From the NCBI GenBank assembly GCA_025355485.1, contig JANXZP010000011.1:1-8157 (forward strand): a stretch of 8,157 nt of DNA, in the 5' to 3' direction. The translations under genes and the position numbers were made by a program. Origin of the DNA: Pseudomonadota bacterium. GTDB taxonomy: Bacteria; Pseudomonadota; Gammaproteobacteria; Xanthomonadales; Xanthomonadaceae. Below are positions 1 through 7,106 of this stretch, in pieces (position 1 is the stretch's first letter; each line of letters begins with the position of its first letter). Under the pieces are notes generated by a model. It was given only the letters and a program-made list of their open reading frames with translations. It was not told where the DNA came from and did not search any database.

Positions 1-672
1 TTCATCGCACGACCCGGCACCGTCACCGCGATCGTCGGCCGTTCGGGCAGCGGCAAGTCGAGCCTTGTGCGATTGATTCCGCGTTTCTACGAACCCGACG
101 CCGGCCGCATCCTGCTCGATGGCACGCCGCTCGACGATTTCGCGCTGGCCGACCTGCGTCGGCAGATCGCCCTGGTCGGACAGCGCGTGATGCTGTTCGA
201 CGACAGCCTCACGGCGAACATTGCCTATGGTGAGCAGGCCGGTGCGAGTGTCGATGCCGTACTCGCCGCTGCGGTCGCCGCGAATGCGCAGGAGTTCATC
301 GAACGCATGCCGCAGGGCATGGATAGTCGCATCGGCGAAAATGGCGGCTTGCTGTCGGGTGGGCAACGGCAGCGCCTCGCGATCGCGCGCGCGATCCTGA
401 AAGACGCGCCGATCCTGATTCTCGACGAAGCTACTGCTGCTCTCGACAACGAATCCGAGCGCCTCGTGCAGGACGCGCTGGACCACCTGATCCCGGATCG
501 CACCACCCTGGTCATCGCGCATCGCCTGTCCACCATCGAACACGCCGACCAGGTGCTGGTGCTGGATGCGGGTCGGCTGGTCGAGCAGGGTACGCATGCG
601 GAATTGCTTGCGCACGACGGCCTGTACGCGCATCTGCACCGCATGCAGTTCCGCGAGACGCCTGCACCGTGA
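1..672 (+). CDS. msbA: Lipid A export ABC transporter MsbA, C-terminal nucleotide-binding domain (5' partial)
   Basis: The reading frame is open from base 1, so the N-terminal membrane domain and start lie upstream of the window. The 223 visible residues form a nearly complete ABC ATPase domain: Walker A GRSGSGKS (visible residues 13-20), Q-loop glutamine at 61 (LVGQR), signature LSGGQ at 118-122, Walker B ILILDEA with D142/E143, and the switch histidine H174 in VIAHRLSTI. MsbA is an inner-membrane homodimer that uses ATP to flip core-lipid A to the periplasmic face. Exporters of this class share the domain, so the domain alone would not give the name; the direct junction to lpxK, the classic msbA-lpxK pair, does. 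The stop TGA overlaps the GTG start of lpxK (GTGA), implying co-transcription and translational coupling. The ABC exporter domain is certain; the MsbA name is very likely. Confidence 0.93.
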   Translation, partial: FIARPGTVTAIVGRSGSGKSSLVRLIPRFYEPDAGRILLDGTPLDDFALADLRRQIALVGQRVMLFDDSLTANIAYGEQAGASVDAVLAAAVAANAQEFIERMPQGMDSRIGENGGLLSGGQRQRLAIARAILKDAPILILDEATAALDNESERLVQDALDHLIPDRTTLVIAHRLSTIEHADQVLVLDAGRLVEQGTHAELLAHDGLYAHLHRMQFRETPAP

Positions 673-1661
673 GTCGAATGCAAACGCGCCTTCAGGAGAT
701 CTGGTACGGAGGACACGAACCGGGATGGATCTTGCGCGCGTTGTCGGCGTTTTACGGTGCTGTCGTGCGCCTGCGTCGCGCTGCGTATAGCCGTGGCTGG
801 CTGCGCGTGCATCGCGTCGGCGTGCCCGTGGTCGTTGTCAGCAACATTACAGTCGGCGGCAGCGGCAAGACGCCGCTGGTGATCGCTCTGGTCGAACACC
901 TGCGCGCACAAGGCTGGAAGCCCGGCGTCGTGAGTCGAGGCTACGGACGAAGTTCGCGCGGCCAGCGTGTCGTGGATGCGAATACGACCGCTGGCGAAGG
1001 TGGCGATGAACCGGTGCTGATCGCACGGCGTTGTGGCGTGCCAGTGGTGGTGGATGCCGATCGTGTCGCCGCTGCGCGTCGCGTCGTGGAGCATGGTAGC
1101 GATATCGTGATCGCGGATGATGGCTTGCAGCACTATCGCCTGCATCGCGACGTCGAGGTCGAAGTGATCGATGGTGCGCTTCGTTATGGAAACGCGCACA
1201 TGTTGCCGGCCGGACCGCTGCGTGAACCCGTCGAGCGTGCCGCTGCTTGCGCCTTGCATGTGGTGAATGGCGGCGATGCCCATGCAGGCGAATGGCCAGT
1301 GCGGCTGCTCGGCGATACGCTGGTCGGAAGCGATGGACGTTCGCAGTCGCTGGACGCATGCAAAGGCAGGCGCGTACATGCGGTCGCCGGCATCGGCAAT
1401 CCGCAGCGTTTTTTCGACAGCCTGCATGCGCACGGACTTGAAACGGTTCAGCACGCGTTCGCTGATCACCATGCATATAGTCCGGAAGACCTTAGCTTCG
1501 AGGAAGCCTTGCCCATCGTGATGACCGAAAAAGACTGGGTGAAATGCGTCGCTTTCGCTCCAACTGGTAGCTGGATGTTGCCGGTGCGCGCTGAACTCGA
1601 TGGCGGCTTCTTTGAAGCACTGCAGAAACTGCTGCCGATGCGCGCAGGAAAGCCGTCATGA
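669..1661 (+). CDS. lpxK: Tetraacyldisaccharide 4'-kinase LpxK
   Basis: LpxK phosphorylates the 4' position of the tetraacyldisaccharide-1-phosphate precursor to give lipid IVA, on the inner face of the cytoplasmic membrane. The 330-residue product matches the family length (about 315-330). Visible motifs are an N-terminal amphipathic anchor region (about 10-45), Walker A GGSGKT at 63-68 within SNITVGGSGKTP, the VSRGYGR motif at 88-94, DDGLQHYRL at 150-158, GIGNPQRFF at 241-249, HAFADHHAY at 262-270 and MTEKDWVKC at 285-293, all typical of LpxK. I chose the GTG at 669 because it overlaps the msbA stop as GTGA. An in-frame ATG three codons later (678) is the alternative and would change only the first three residues. 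The gene ends in an ATGA overlap with kdsB. Confidence 0.96.
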   Translation: MSRMQTRLQEIWYGGHEPGWILRALSAFYGAVVRLRRAAYSRGWLRVHRVGVPVVVVSNITVGGSGKTPLVIALVEHLRAQGWKPGVVSRGYGRSSRGQRVVDANTTAGEGGDEPVLIARRCGVPVVVDADRVAAARRVVEHGSDIVIADDGLQHYRLHRDVEVEVIDGALRYGNAHMLPAGPLREPVERAAACALHVVNGGDAHAGEWPVRLLGDTLVGSDGRSQSLDACKGRRVHAVAGIGNPQRFFDSLHAHGLETVQHAFADHHAYSPEDLSFEEALPIVMTEKDWVKCVAFAPTGSWMLPVRAELDGGFFEALQKLLPMRAGKPS

Positions 1662-2434
1662 CTGACCTGCATTTCACCGTCGCGATCCCCGCACGCATGG
1701 GCGCGACGCGGCTGCCGGGGAAGCCTCTGCGGCTGCTTGGTGGCGAATCACTCGTCCTGCACGTCGCACGTCGTGCGCTCGCCGCGGGAGCGAACGAAGT
1801 CATCGTCGCGACCGACGATGCGCGCATCGCCGATGCACTCGCAGGCCGCGGTGTCACCGTCTGCATGACCCGCGCCGATCATGCATCCGGCACCGATCGC
1901 CTCGCCGAATGCGCCGCGCAAAGCTCCTGGGACGACGCGCGGATCGTGGTCAACTTGCAGGGCGACGAACCGTTCGCGCCGCCGGAAGGCATCCGCGCGG
2001 TCGCCGCGCTGCTCGCCGAATCTGGTGCGGAGATGGCGACGCTTGCTGCGCCGATTGACGACGTGCAGACCTTGTTCGATCCGAATGCGGTGAAAGTCGT
2101 GCGCAATGCGAACGGCGATGCGCTGTATTTCAGCCGCGCGCCGCTGCCTTGGGATCGCGATCGATTCGCGCGTGAACGGGTCGGGTCGCTTGCCGACGGC
2201 TGGCTGCGGCATATCGGCATCTATGCATATCGCACGGGTTTCCTGCGCAAATTCGCGGCGATGCCACCGGGGCGGCTGGAACGCATCGAGGCGCTCGAAC
2301 AATTGCGCGCACTCGAGTCCGGCGCGCGCATCGCGGTCGCGATCACGCCGATGCCGTTCCCCCCGGGCGTGGATACCGAGGCCGATCTGCAACGCGCGGA
2401 AGCCCTGCTTGCAGCGATGGTGCTTCCGCGATGA
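1658..2434 (+). CDS. kdsB: 3-deoxy-manno-octulosonate cytidylyltransferase (CMP-KDO synthetase) KdsB
   Basis: KdsB activates KDO with CTP to give CMP-KDO, the donor for adding KDO to lipid IVA, the product of the preceding lpxK. The 258 residues agree with the family. The nucleotide-binding start IPARMGATRLPGKPL (residues 9-23 or so) is the signature of this cytidylyltransferase fold. ATDD at 51-54, DHASGTDR at 74-81, VVNLQGDEP with D103, LYFSRAPLPW at 156-165, HIGIYAYR at 185-192 and GVDTEADL with D239 follow in order; D103 and D239 match the aspartates that bind magnesium in this family. The ATG at 1658 overlaps the lpxK stop and is preceded by a good Shine-Dalgarno AGGAA (1646-1650) at 7-base spacing. 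In enterobacteria one or more small genes (ycaR and others) sit between lpxK and kdsB; here the two overlap directly. Confidence 0.97.
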   Translation: MTDLHFTVAIPARMGATRLPGKPLRLLGGESLVLHVARRALAAGANEVIVATDDARIADALAGRGVTVCMTRADHASGTDRLAECAAQSSWDDARIVVNLQGDEPFAPPEGIRAVAALLAESGAEMATLAAPIDDVQTLFDPNAVKVVRNANGDALYFSRAPLPWDRDRFARERVGSLADGWLRHIGIYAYRTGFLRKFAAMPPGRLERIEALEQLRALESGARIAVAITPMPFPPGVDTEADLQRAEALLAAMVLPR

Positions 2435-2904
2435 GCACCCGCATCCTGATCGTCTGCATGGGCAATATCTGCCGCTCGCCGATGGCCGAGGGCTTGTTGC
2501 GGCACAAGATCGAGAAGGCCGGACTCTCCGCGCGCGTGCGACTGGACTCGGCCGGCACCGGGCCGTGGCACGCCGACCGGCCGCCGGACAAACGCGCGAT
2601 CGAGGTGTGCCGCGAACGTGGGATCGAGATCGGCGATCTGCGCGGCCGCCAGATCACCACCAACGATTTCGCCGTGCACGACTGGATCCTGTGCGCCGAT
2701 CGCCAGAACCTACGCGACCTGCAGGCGATGGCCCCGCAGCATGCGCGGCCAAGGATCAACCTGTTGCTGGCCTGGGCGGGGTTCGGCGCTAAAGCCGAGA
2801 TACCCGACCCGTACACCGGCACGCTGGCAGATTTCCGCCGCGTCTACGCCTTGCTCGACCAAGCTACCGACGCGGCGCTTGCGAAGCTGCAACTCCCGGC
2901 ATAA
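2431..2904 (+). CDS. Low-molecular-weight protein-tyrosine phosphatase
   Basis: A 157-residue cytoplasmic phosphatase of the LMW-PTP fold, the usual family length. The phosphate-binding loop is VCMGNICRSP, with nucleophile C9, R15 and S16 in the CX5RS pattern, right at the N-terminus. The general-acid loop is present as DPYTG, with D126, P127 and Y128. DSAGTGPWH at 39-47 is another conserved block. All catalytic residues are present, so it should be active on phosphotyrosine or a similar phosphomonoester. The gene overlaps the kdsB stop as ATGA. Relatives next to polysaccharide genes (Wzb, Etp type) dephosphorylate tyrosine kinases that control capsule export, but no such kinase is in the window, so the substrate is unknown and I give no gene symbol. 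It could equally be a general arsenate-reductase-like or housekeeping LMW-PTP; the missing arsenate-type C-terminal cysteines argue against the former. Confidence 0.95.
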   Translation: MSTRILIVCMGNICRSPMAEGLLRHKIEKAGLSARVRLDSAGTGPWHADRPPDKRAIEVCRERGIEIGDLRGRQITTNDFAVHDWILCADRQNLRDLQAMAPQHARPRINLLLAWAGFGAKAEIPDPYTGTLADFRRVYALLDQATDAALAKLQLPA

Positions 2905-2938
2905 TGGGGCGCGCAGGCCCTATTCCCCTGGATTCGAA

Positions 2939-4357
2939 ATGCTCAACGAACCCGCACCCGAACTCCAACCCAGCCTCGAGTGGATCAATTGCGGGCCGAC
3001 CACGCTCGCGGCGCTGCGCGGTTATGTGGTGATCGTGGCGTTCTGGAGCGCAGGATCGGCCTACAGCCACAACCTGCTGGAAGACCTGCGCCAGTTGCGG
3101 CTCAAGTACGCCGGTGCGCTGCATGTGATCGCGATCCATGTGCCGAAGTTCGAGGCCGAGCGCGATCCGCAACTGGTGCGCAAGGCGTGCAATCGCCTCG
3201 GTGTGGGCGTGCGGGTCGCGCACGATCCGGGTTTCGTCGCCTGGCAGCACTACGGCATCGCCGCCTGGCCGACCGCGGTGGTGGTGGACGCATCCGGCGT
3301 GGTGCGTGAGTTCATCGTAGGCGACCGCCAGCGCGAGCCGCTGGAAGCGTTGCTCGTGAAACTGATTGCCGAGGCCGAGATCGAGCTCATCGAAGGGCAG
3401 GCGCCGCCGCTGCGCGAGAGCGAACCGGAAATGCCGCTCGCGTTTCCGTCCGGCATCTGCGTCAGCGAGCACCTGCTGTATGTCGCCGACACCGGTCACC
3501 ACGCGGTGCTCGAATGCAATCACGAGGGCCGCGTGCTGCGGCGTTTCGGCGGCGCGATCGCCGATTTCATCGATGGTACCGGCGCCGCTGCCGCGTTCCG
3601 CCATCCACGTGGGCTCGCGCTCGGTCGCGACGCGGTCTATGTTGCCGACACCGACAACCACGCATTGCGGCGGATCCAACTGGTGGATGGCAGCGTGACG
3701 ACCCTGGTCGGCAGCGGCCGTCCGGGTGATCCGGTCGAAGGCGCGGTCGGTTCGCCGCGCAGCGTGTCATTGAACCAGCCGTGGTCGGTCGCGGTGTCGG
3801 AGGATCGCGTGTTTGTCGCGCTGGCCGGCTGCAACCAGATCTGGGCGCACGATCGCATGCAGCATCGCTTCGTGCGTATTGCCGGTTCGGGCGAGCTGGG
3901 CTTGCAGGATGGCGATGGCCGCGACAATGCGTTCGCGCAACCTGCAGGGATCGCGCTAGTCCACGTGTTGCTGTACGTGGCCGATTCGGCAGGCTCTGCC
4001 GTGCGTTCGGTACAGATCGCCACCGGCAAGACCCAGACACTGGTCGGGCAGGGCCTTTTTGATTTCGGCGATGCGGTCGGATTGCGCGCCGACACACGGT
4101 TGCAGTATCCGATGGCGCTGGCCAAGGATCCCGACACCGCCAACCTGTGGGTGCTGGACAGCTACAACAACAGCATCCGCAAACTCAAGCTCGGCGGCGG
4201 CGAAGTTGCGCGATTCGAACTGTCCGCGCAGTTGCACAATCCGCACGCGATGACGGTGGCCAACGGCTCGCTGTGGATCGCCAATACCGATGCGCACGAA
4301 ATCCTGCGCGTGGACACCAGCAACGGCGCGGTGCGGCGGTTGCCGGTCGGCGAATGA
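2939..4357 (+). CDS. Thioredoxin-like / NHL-repeat fusion protein with a cysteine-less active site
   Basis: The 472-residue protein has no signal peptide and is probably cytoplasmic. Residues about 1-145 have a TlpA/AhpC-like thioredoxin fold: a strand VVIVAFWSAGSAYSHN at 30-45 where the active site should be, and the cis-proline motif AAWPTAVVVDASG (P111). Residues about 165-472 hold six NHL-type blades, marked by YVADT 181, YVADT 234, FVALA 292, YVADS 346, WVLDS 404 and WIANT 446, enough for a six-bladed propeller. The architecture matches the NHLRC2-type family, whose active site is usually a CCINC-like cluster; here the matching positions (about 39-43) are G, S, A, Y and S, so disulfide chemistry is unlikely. 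The ATG at 2939 is chosen because the fold begins just after it; an upstream open stretch in this frame overlaps the phosphatase gene in another frame. The Shine-Dalgarno is weak (TGGA). It ends in ATGA overlap with uvrC. Biochemical role unknown. Confidence 0.88.
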   Translation: MLNEPAPELQPSLEWINCGPTTLAALRGYVVIVAFWSAGSAYSHNLLEDLRQLRLKYAGALHVIAIHVPKFEAERDPQLVRKACNRLGVGVRVAHDPGFVAWQHYGIAAWPTAVVVDASGVVREFIVGDRQREPLEALLVKLIAEAEIELIEGQAPPLRESEPEMPLAFPSGICVSEHLLYVADTGHHAVLECNHEGRVLRRFGGAIADFIDGTGAAAAFRHPRGLALGRDAVYVADTDNHALRRIQLVDGSVTTLVGSGRPGDPVEGAVGSPRSVSLNQPWSVAVSEDRVFVALAGCNQIWAHDRMQHRFVRIAGSGELGLQDGDGRDNAFAQPAGIALVHVLLYVADSAGSAVRSVQIATGKTQTLVGQGLFDFGDAVGLRADTRLQYPMALAKDPDTANLWVLDSYNNSIRKLKLGGGEVARFELSAQLHNPHAMTVANGSLWIANTDAHEILRVDTSNGAVRRLPVGE

Positions 4358-6288
4358 CCCAATCGCAAACGTTGCCGCCATTCGACGGCAGGGCGTACGC
4401 GCGCCGCTTGACGACCGCTCCTGGCGTTTATCGGATGTTCGATACCGACGACGCCGTACTCTACGTCGGTAAGGCAGCGTCGTTGCGACACCGGGTCGCG
4501 AGTTACTTCACCCGCAGTGTGCAGTCGGCGCGGATCGCGGCGATGGTCGCGCAGATCGCGCGCATCGAAGTCATCGCGACGCGCACGGCAAGCGAGGCGC
4601 TGGTGCTGGAAAACCAGCTCATCAAGTCGCTCAAGCCGCGTTACAACGTGCTGCTGCGCGACGACAAGAGTTATCCCTATATCGTGCTGACCCAGGAGAC
4701 TTGGCCGCGCATCGCCTTCCATCGCGGGCCGCGGCGGTTGACTGGTCGCTATTTCGGGCCGTATCCCAGCGTCGGCGCGGTGCGCGAAACATTGAACCTC
4801 ATGCAGAAACTCTTTCGCCTGCGAACCTGCGAGGACAGTGTGTTCCGCAATCGCAGCCGACCGTGCCTGCAGCACCAGATCGGCCGCTGCAGCGCGCCCT
4901 GCGTGGGTTTCATCGAACCGCGCCGCTACGACGACAGCGTGCGCCAGGCTGGACTGTTCCTCGAAGGCCGCAGCGATGTGCTGACGAAGGAGCTTGGCGG
5001 CGGCATGGAGCAGGCCAGCGCTGCGCTCGCGTTCGAGGAAGCCGCGCGGCTGCGCGACCTGATCGCCGCGATCCGCAACGTGCAGGCGCGCCAGTACGTG
5101 GATGGCGAAGCGGTCGAGATGGACGTGCTGGCGTGCGGGATTTCGCAAGGCGTCGCCTGCGTGCTGCTGCTGGCGTTCCGCAACGGCATGAACTACGGCA
5201 CCCGCGCATTCTTCCCGAAGCTCAACGGCGCGACCGGCGAGGACGAAGTGCTGACCGCGTTCGTCACCCAGTATTATTCCGAGCAATCGCCGCCGCGCGA
5301 GATCGTGCTCAGCCATGCGCTGGACGATCGCGAGTTGCTCGAAGCTGCGCTGTCGGAACAGGCCGGGCGCAAGGTCGAGCTCAAGGCGAACGTGCGCGGC
5401 GATCGCGCGCGCTATCTCGATCTCGCCAAGCGCAATGCCGTGCTCACGCTGGCGCAGCAGATCGGCAGCAGCGCGAGCCAGCGCGCGCGGGTCGAATCGC
5501 TGCAGGAACTGCTCGGAATGAATGCGCCACCGAAACGGATGGAGTGCTTCGACATCAGCCACACGATGGGCGAGGCGACGGTCGCGTCGTGCGTGGTGTT
5601 CGACGCCGAAGGGCCGGTGCGCGGACAGTACCGGCGCTACAACATTTCCGATATCACGCCCGGCGACGATTACGCCGCGGTGCGACAGGCACTGGAACGG
5701 CGGTTCCGCGGTGCTGAAGTGGGTGAAGAAGCGCGTTTGCAAACCACCGGTTTGCGCGCTGATGAACGCCCGAGCGCTGTGCGTGAGGACCGGGTCGCGA
5801 TCTTGCCCGACGTGCTGCTGATCGATGGCGGCCAGGGCCAGCTCGCGCAGGCGATGGATGTGTTGCGCGAACTCGGCGTGCATGCTGTCGAACTGGTAGG
5901 CGTGGCCAAGGGTGAGCAACGCCGCGCCGGCGACGAAACCCTGATCCGTCCGGACGGAAGCACGCTGCGTCCCGGAGCCGAATCGCCGGCGCTGCAACTG
6001 ATCCAGCAGTTGCGCGACGAAGCGCATCGGTTCGCGATCACCGGTCATCGCGGTCGTCGGCAGAAAGCGCGCGATACCAGCAGCCTCGAAGATATCCCCG
6101 GCATTGGCCCGCGTCGTCGCGCGAGCCTGCTGCGTCATTTCGGTGGACTCATCGGAGTGAAGAACGCCGGCGTCGAGGAGATCGCACGGGTCGGCGGCAT
6201 TGACGCTGCGCTCGCGGCGCGCATCTACGCGGCGCTGCATGGATCCAGCGAAAGCGGCCGTCCGTCGCAACAGGAACATGCGCGATGA
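4354..6288 (+). CDS. uvrC: Excinuclease ABC subunit C (UvrC)
   Basis: UvrC makes both incisions of nucleotide excision repair after UvrAB mark the lesion. The 644-residue product starts at the ATG overlapping the preceding stop (ATGA); a longer open frame upstream overlaps the NHL gene and is rejected. Domain order: GIY-YIG nuclease (GVY 24-26, YVG 37-39, R47, catalytic E86), cysteine cluster C159, C171, C179, C183 (known in the family to bind an iron-sulfur cluster), UVR motif that binds UvrB at about 215-243, an RNase H-like nuclease with CFDISH (D400), PGDDY (D438/D439), LLIDGG (D491) and RDEAHRFA (H558), and two helix-hairpin-helix motifs at about 578-628 (IPGIGPRRR, then ARVGGIDAALA). 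All key residues are present. It is somewhat longer than E. coli UvrC (610), partly from about 23 extra residues between FRG (451-453) and PDVLLIDGG. The uvrC-pgsA coupling downstream is common in Gammaproteobacteria. Confidence 0.98.
   Translation: MTQSQTLPPFDGRAYARRLTTAPGVYRMFDTDDAVLYVGKAASLRHRVASYFTRSVQSARIAAMVAQIARIEVIATRTASEALVLENQLIKSLKPRYNVLLRDDKSYPYIVLTQETWPRIAFHRGPRRLTGRYFGPYPSVGAVRETLNLMQKLFRLRTCEDSVFRNRSRPCLQHQIGRCSAPCVGFIEPRRYDDSVRQAGLFLEGRSDVLTKELGGGMEQASAALAFEEAARLRDLIAAIRNVQARQYVDGEAVEMDVLACGISQGVACVLLLAFRNGMNYGTRAFFPKLNGATGEDEVLTAFVTQYYSEQSPPREIVLSHALDDRELLEAALSEQAGRKVELKANVRGDRARYLDLAKRNAVLTLAQQIGSSASQRARVESLQELLGMNAPPKRMECFDISHTMGEATVASCVVFDAEGPVRGQYRRYNISDITPGDDYAAVRQALERRFRGAEVGEEARLQTTGLRADERPSAVREDRVAILPDVLLIDGGQGQLAQAMDVLRELGVHAVELVGVAKGEQRRAGDETLIRPDGSTLRPGAESPALQLIQQLRDEAHRFAITGHRGRRQKARDTSSLEDIPGIGPRRRASLLRHFGGLIGVKNAGVEEIARVGGIDAALAARIYAALHGSSESGRPSQQEHAR
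5739..5755. repeat. Small inverted repeat inside the uvrC insertion
   Basis: GCAAACC (5739-5745) and GGTTTGC (5749-5755) pair perfectly around a 3-base ACC loop, flanked by GCGCG on the left (5731-5735) and CGCGC on the right (5755-5759). It lies in the coding segment for the extra UvrC residues (about 454-484). The frame stays open. It may be chance in GC-rich DNA or the remnant of an inserted palindromic sequence. Confidence 0.35.
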
Positions 6289-6842
6289 AACTGACAGTCC
6301 CGACCATGCTGACGCTGTTCCGCATCCTGCTGATCCCGGTGCTGGTGGTGGTTTTCTACCTCCCGGGCCGATGGACCAACTTCGCGGCGACGTTCGTGTT
6401 CGTGCTCGGCGCGCTGACCGACTGGGCCGACGGCTGGATCGCGCGCCGCTGGAACCAGTATTCGGCATTCGGCGCATTCCTGGATCCGGTGGCCGACAAG
6501 CTCGCGGTGACGGTCGCGCTGCTGCTGATCGTCGAACTCCACCACACGCATTGGATGACGATGCTGGCGGCGATCATCATCGGCCGCGAGATCGCGATCT
6601 CGGCGCTGCGCGAATGGATGGCCGAAGTCGGCCACGGGCGCAAGGTCAAGGTCGCGTGGCTCGGCAAGCTCAAGACCATCGTGCAGATGGTCGCGATCAG
6701 CCTGTTGCTTTATCGGCAGGATCTGTGGGGACTGCCGATCTTCCGCATTGGCGAGGTATTGCTCGGCGTCGCCGCGGCGCTGACGCTGATGTCGGGATTC
6801 GGCTATTTGCGCGCGGCGTGGCCTTCATTGCAAGGCGATTGA
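6285..6842 (+). CDS. pgsA: CDP-diacylglycerol--glycerol-3-phosphate 3-phosphatidyltransferase PgsA
   Basis: PgsA condenses CDP-diacylglycerol with glycerol-3-phosphate to make phosphatidylglycerol phosphate, the committed step to phosphatidylglycerol and cardiolipin, in the inner membrane. The 185 residues match the family (E. coli 182). The CDP-alcohol phosphotransferase motif is complete: D46, D49, G50, A53, R54, G63, D67 and D71 in DWADGWIARR and GAFLDPVADK. Hydrophobic segments fall at about 8-26, 33-45, 72-85, 87-101 and two near the C-terminus (about 135-150, 156-172), as expected for a polytopic enzyme. The N-terminal pattern PTMLTLFRILLIPV is typical of PgsA rather than phosphatidylserine or cardiolipin synthases. 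The ATG overlaps the uvrC stop (ATGA) and follows a good AGGAA (6272-6276) at 8-base spacing. No intrinsic terminator is seen between its stop and the tRNA-Gly promoter. Confidence 0.96.
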   Translation: MKLTVPTMLTLFRILLIPVLVVVFYLPGRWTNFAATFVFVLGALTDWADGWIARRWNQYSAFGAFLDPVADKLAVTVALLLIVELHHTHWMTMLAAIIIGREIAISALREWMAEVGHGRKVKVAWLGKLKTIVQMVAISLLLYRQDLWGLPIFRIGEVLLGVAAALTLMSGFGYLRAAWPSLQGD

Positions 6843-6855
6843 GGCCCGCGCTGCA

Positions 6856-6870
6856 TGTCAATTGTTGACA
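6856..6870. repeat. Palindrome overlapping the tRNA-Gly -35 box
   Basis: TGTCAA (6856-6861) and TTGACA (6865-6870) are perfect inverted repeats around TTG; the right arm is itself the -35 hexamer of the tRNA-Gly promoter. It could be an operator for a dimeric repressor or simply a consequence of the consensus -35 sequence. No regulator can be named. Confidence 0.45.
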
Positions 6871-6892
6871 GTGTGTGGGCGATCCGTAAAAT
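6865..6892 (+). promoter_or_regulatory. Sigma70-type promoter of tRNA-Gly
   Basis: The -35 hexamer TTGACA (6865-6870) is a perfect consensus and the -10 hexamer TAAAAT (6887-6892) matches five of six, with a 16-base spacer. Transcription would begin near 6899-6901, a few bases before the tRNA at 6904. The stretch after the -10 box is rich in G and C (ATGGCCGG...), the discriminator type usually linked to stringent control of stable RNA genes. Confidence 0.82.
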
Positions 6893-6903
6893 GGCCGGTT
6901 CAC

Positions 6904-6979
<76 letters not shown>

Positions 6980-6990
6980 GTTTCGACGAC

Positions 6991-7022
6991 AAAGCCTCGG
7001 TCCACCGGGGTTTTGTTTTTTT
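6991..7022 (+). terminator. Intrinsic terminator after tRNA-Gly
   Basis: AAAGCCTCGG (6991-7000) and CCGGGGTTTT (7005-7014) form a 10-bp stem with two G-U pairs and a TCCA loop, followed by G and a run of seven T (7016-7022). It lies 11 bases past the tRNA CCA end and should end the tRNA-Gly transcript before tRNA-Cys. Confidence 0.88.
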
Positions 7023-7051
7023 CAGCACCACGCAGTAGCCTCATGCAACAG

Positions 7052-7078
7052 CGTCCGTGCGAGTGCTTCGCACGGACG
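7052..7078. repeat. Perfect 11-bp hairpin between the two tRNA genes
   Basis: CGTCCGTGCGA (7052-7062) and TCGCACGGACG (7068-7078) are exact inverted repeats around the 5-base loop GTGCT. There is no T run on either side, so it is not an ordinary intrinsic terminator. It ends 28 bases before tRNA-Cys, so the tRNA-Cys promoter must overlap it or tRNA-Cys must be read from further upstream. It could be a repeated extragenic palindrome; whether it recurs in the genome cannot be seen here. Confidence 0.8.
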
Positions 7079-7095
7079 GCACCAAGCAATACAGT
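7067..7095 (+). promoter_or_regulatory. Weak candidate promoter for tRNA-Cys
   Basis: TTCGCA (7067-7072) and TACAGT (7090-7095) each match four of six consensus bases with a 17-base spacer, which would start transcription near 7102-7104, just before the tRNA at 7107. The -35 element lies in the right arm of the hairpin. It is proposed mainly because the terminator after tRNA-Gly requires a new start site here. Confidence 0.35.
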
Positions 7096-7106
7096 TCATC
7101 ACCCGT

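Noticed and set aside
225..1472. Long minus-strand open frame (415 codons) opposite msbA and lpxK
   Set aside because: It lies antisense to two genes with complete family motifs; long antisense open frames are usual in GC-rich DNA. Its translation is rich in Arg, Ser, Ala and His with no domain.
2618..2938. Extended start of the NHL gene into the phosphatase gene
   Set aside because: The extension is an Arg/Pro/Ser-rich out-of-frame reading of the phosphatase gene; the fold begins after the ATG at 2939.
4162..6477. Very long minus-strand open frame (771 codons) opposite the NHL gene end, uvrC and pgsA
   Set aside because: It is an antisense shadow of genes with full catalytic motifs; no recognisable domain, low-complexity Arg/Ala/His-rich translation.
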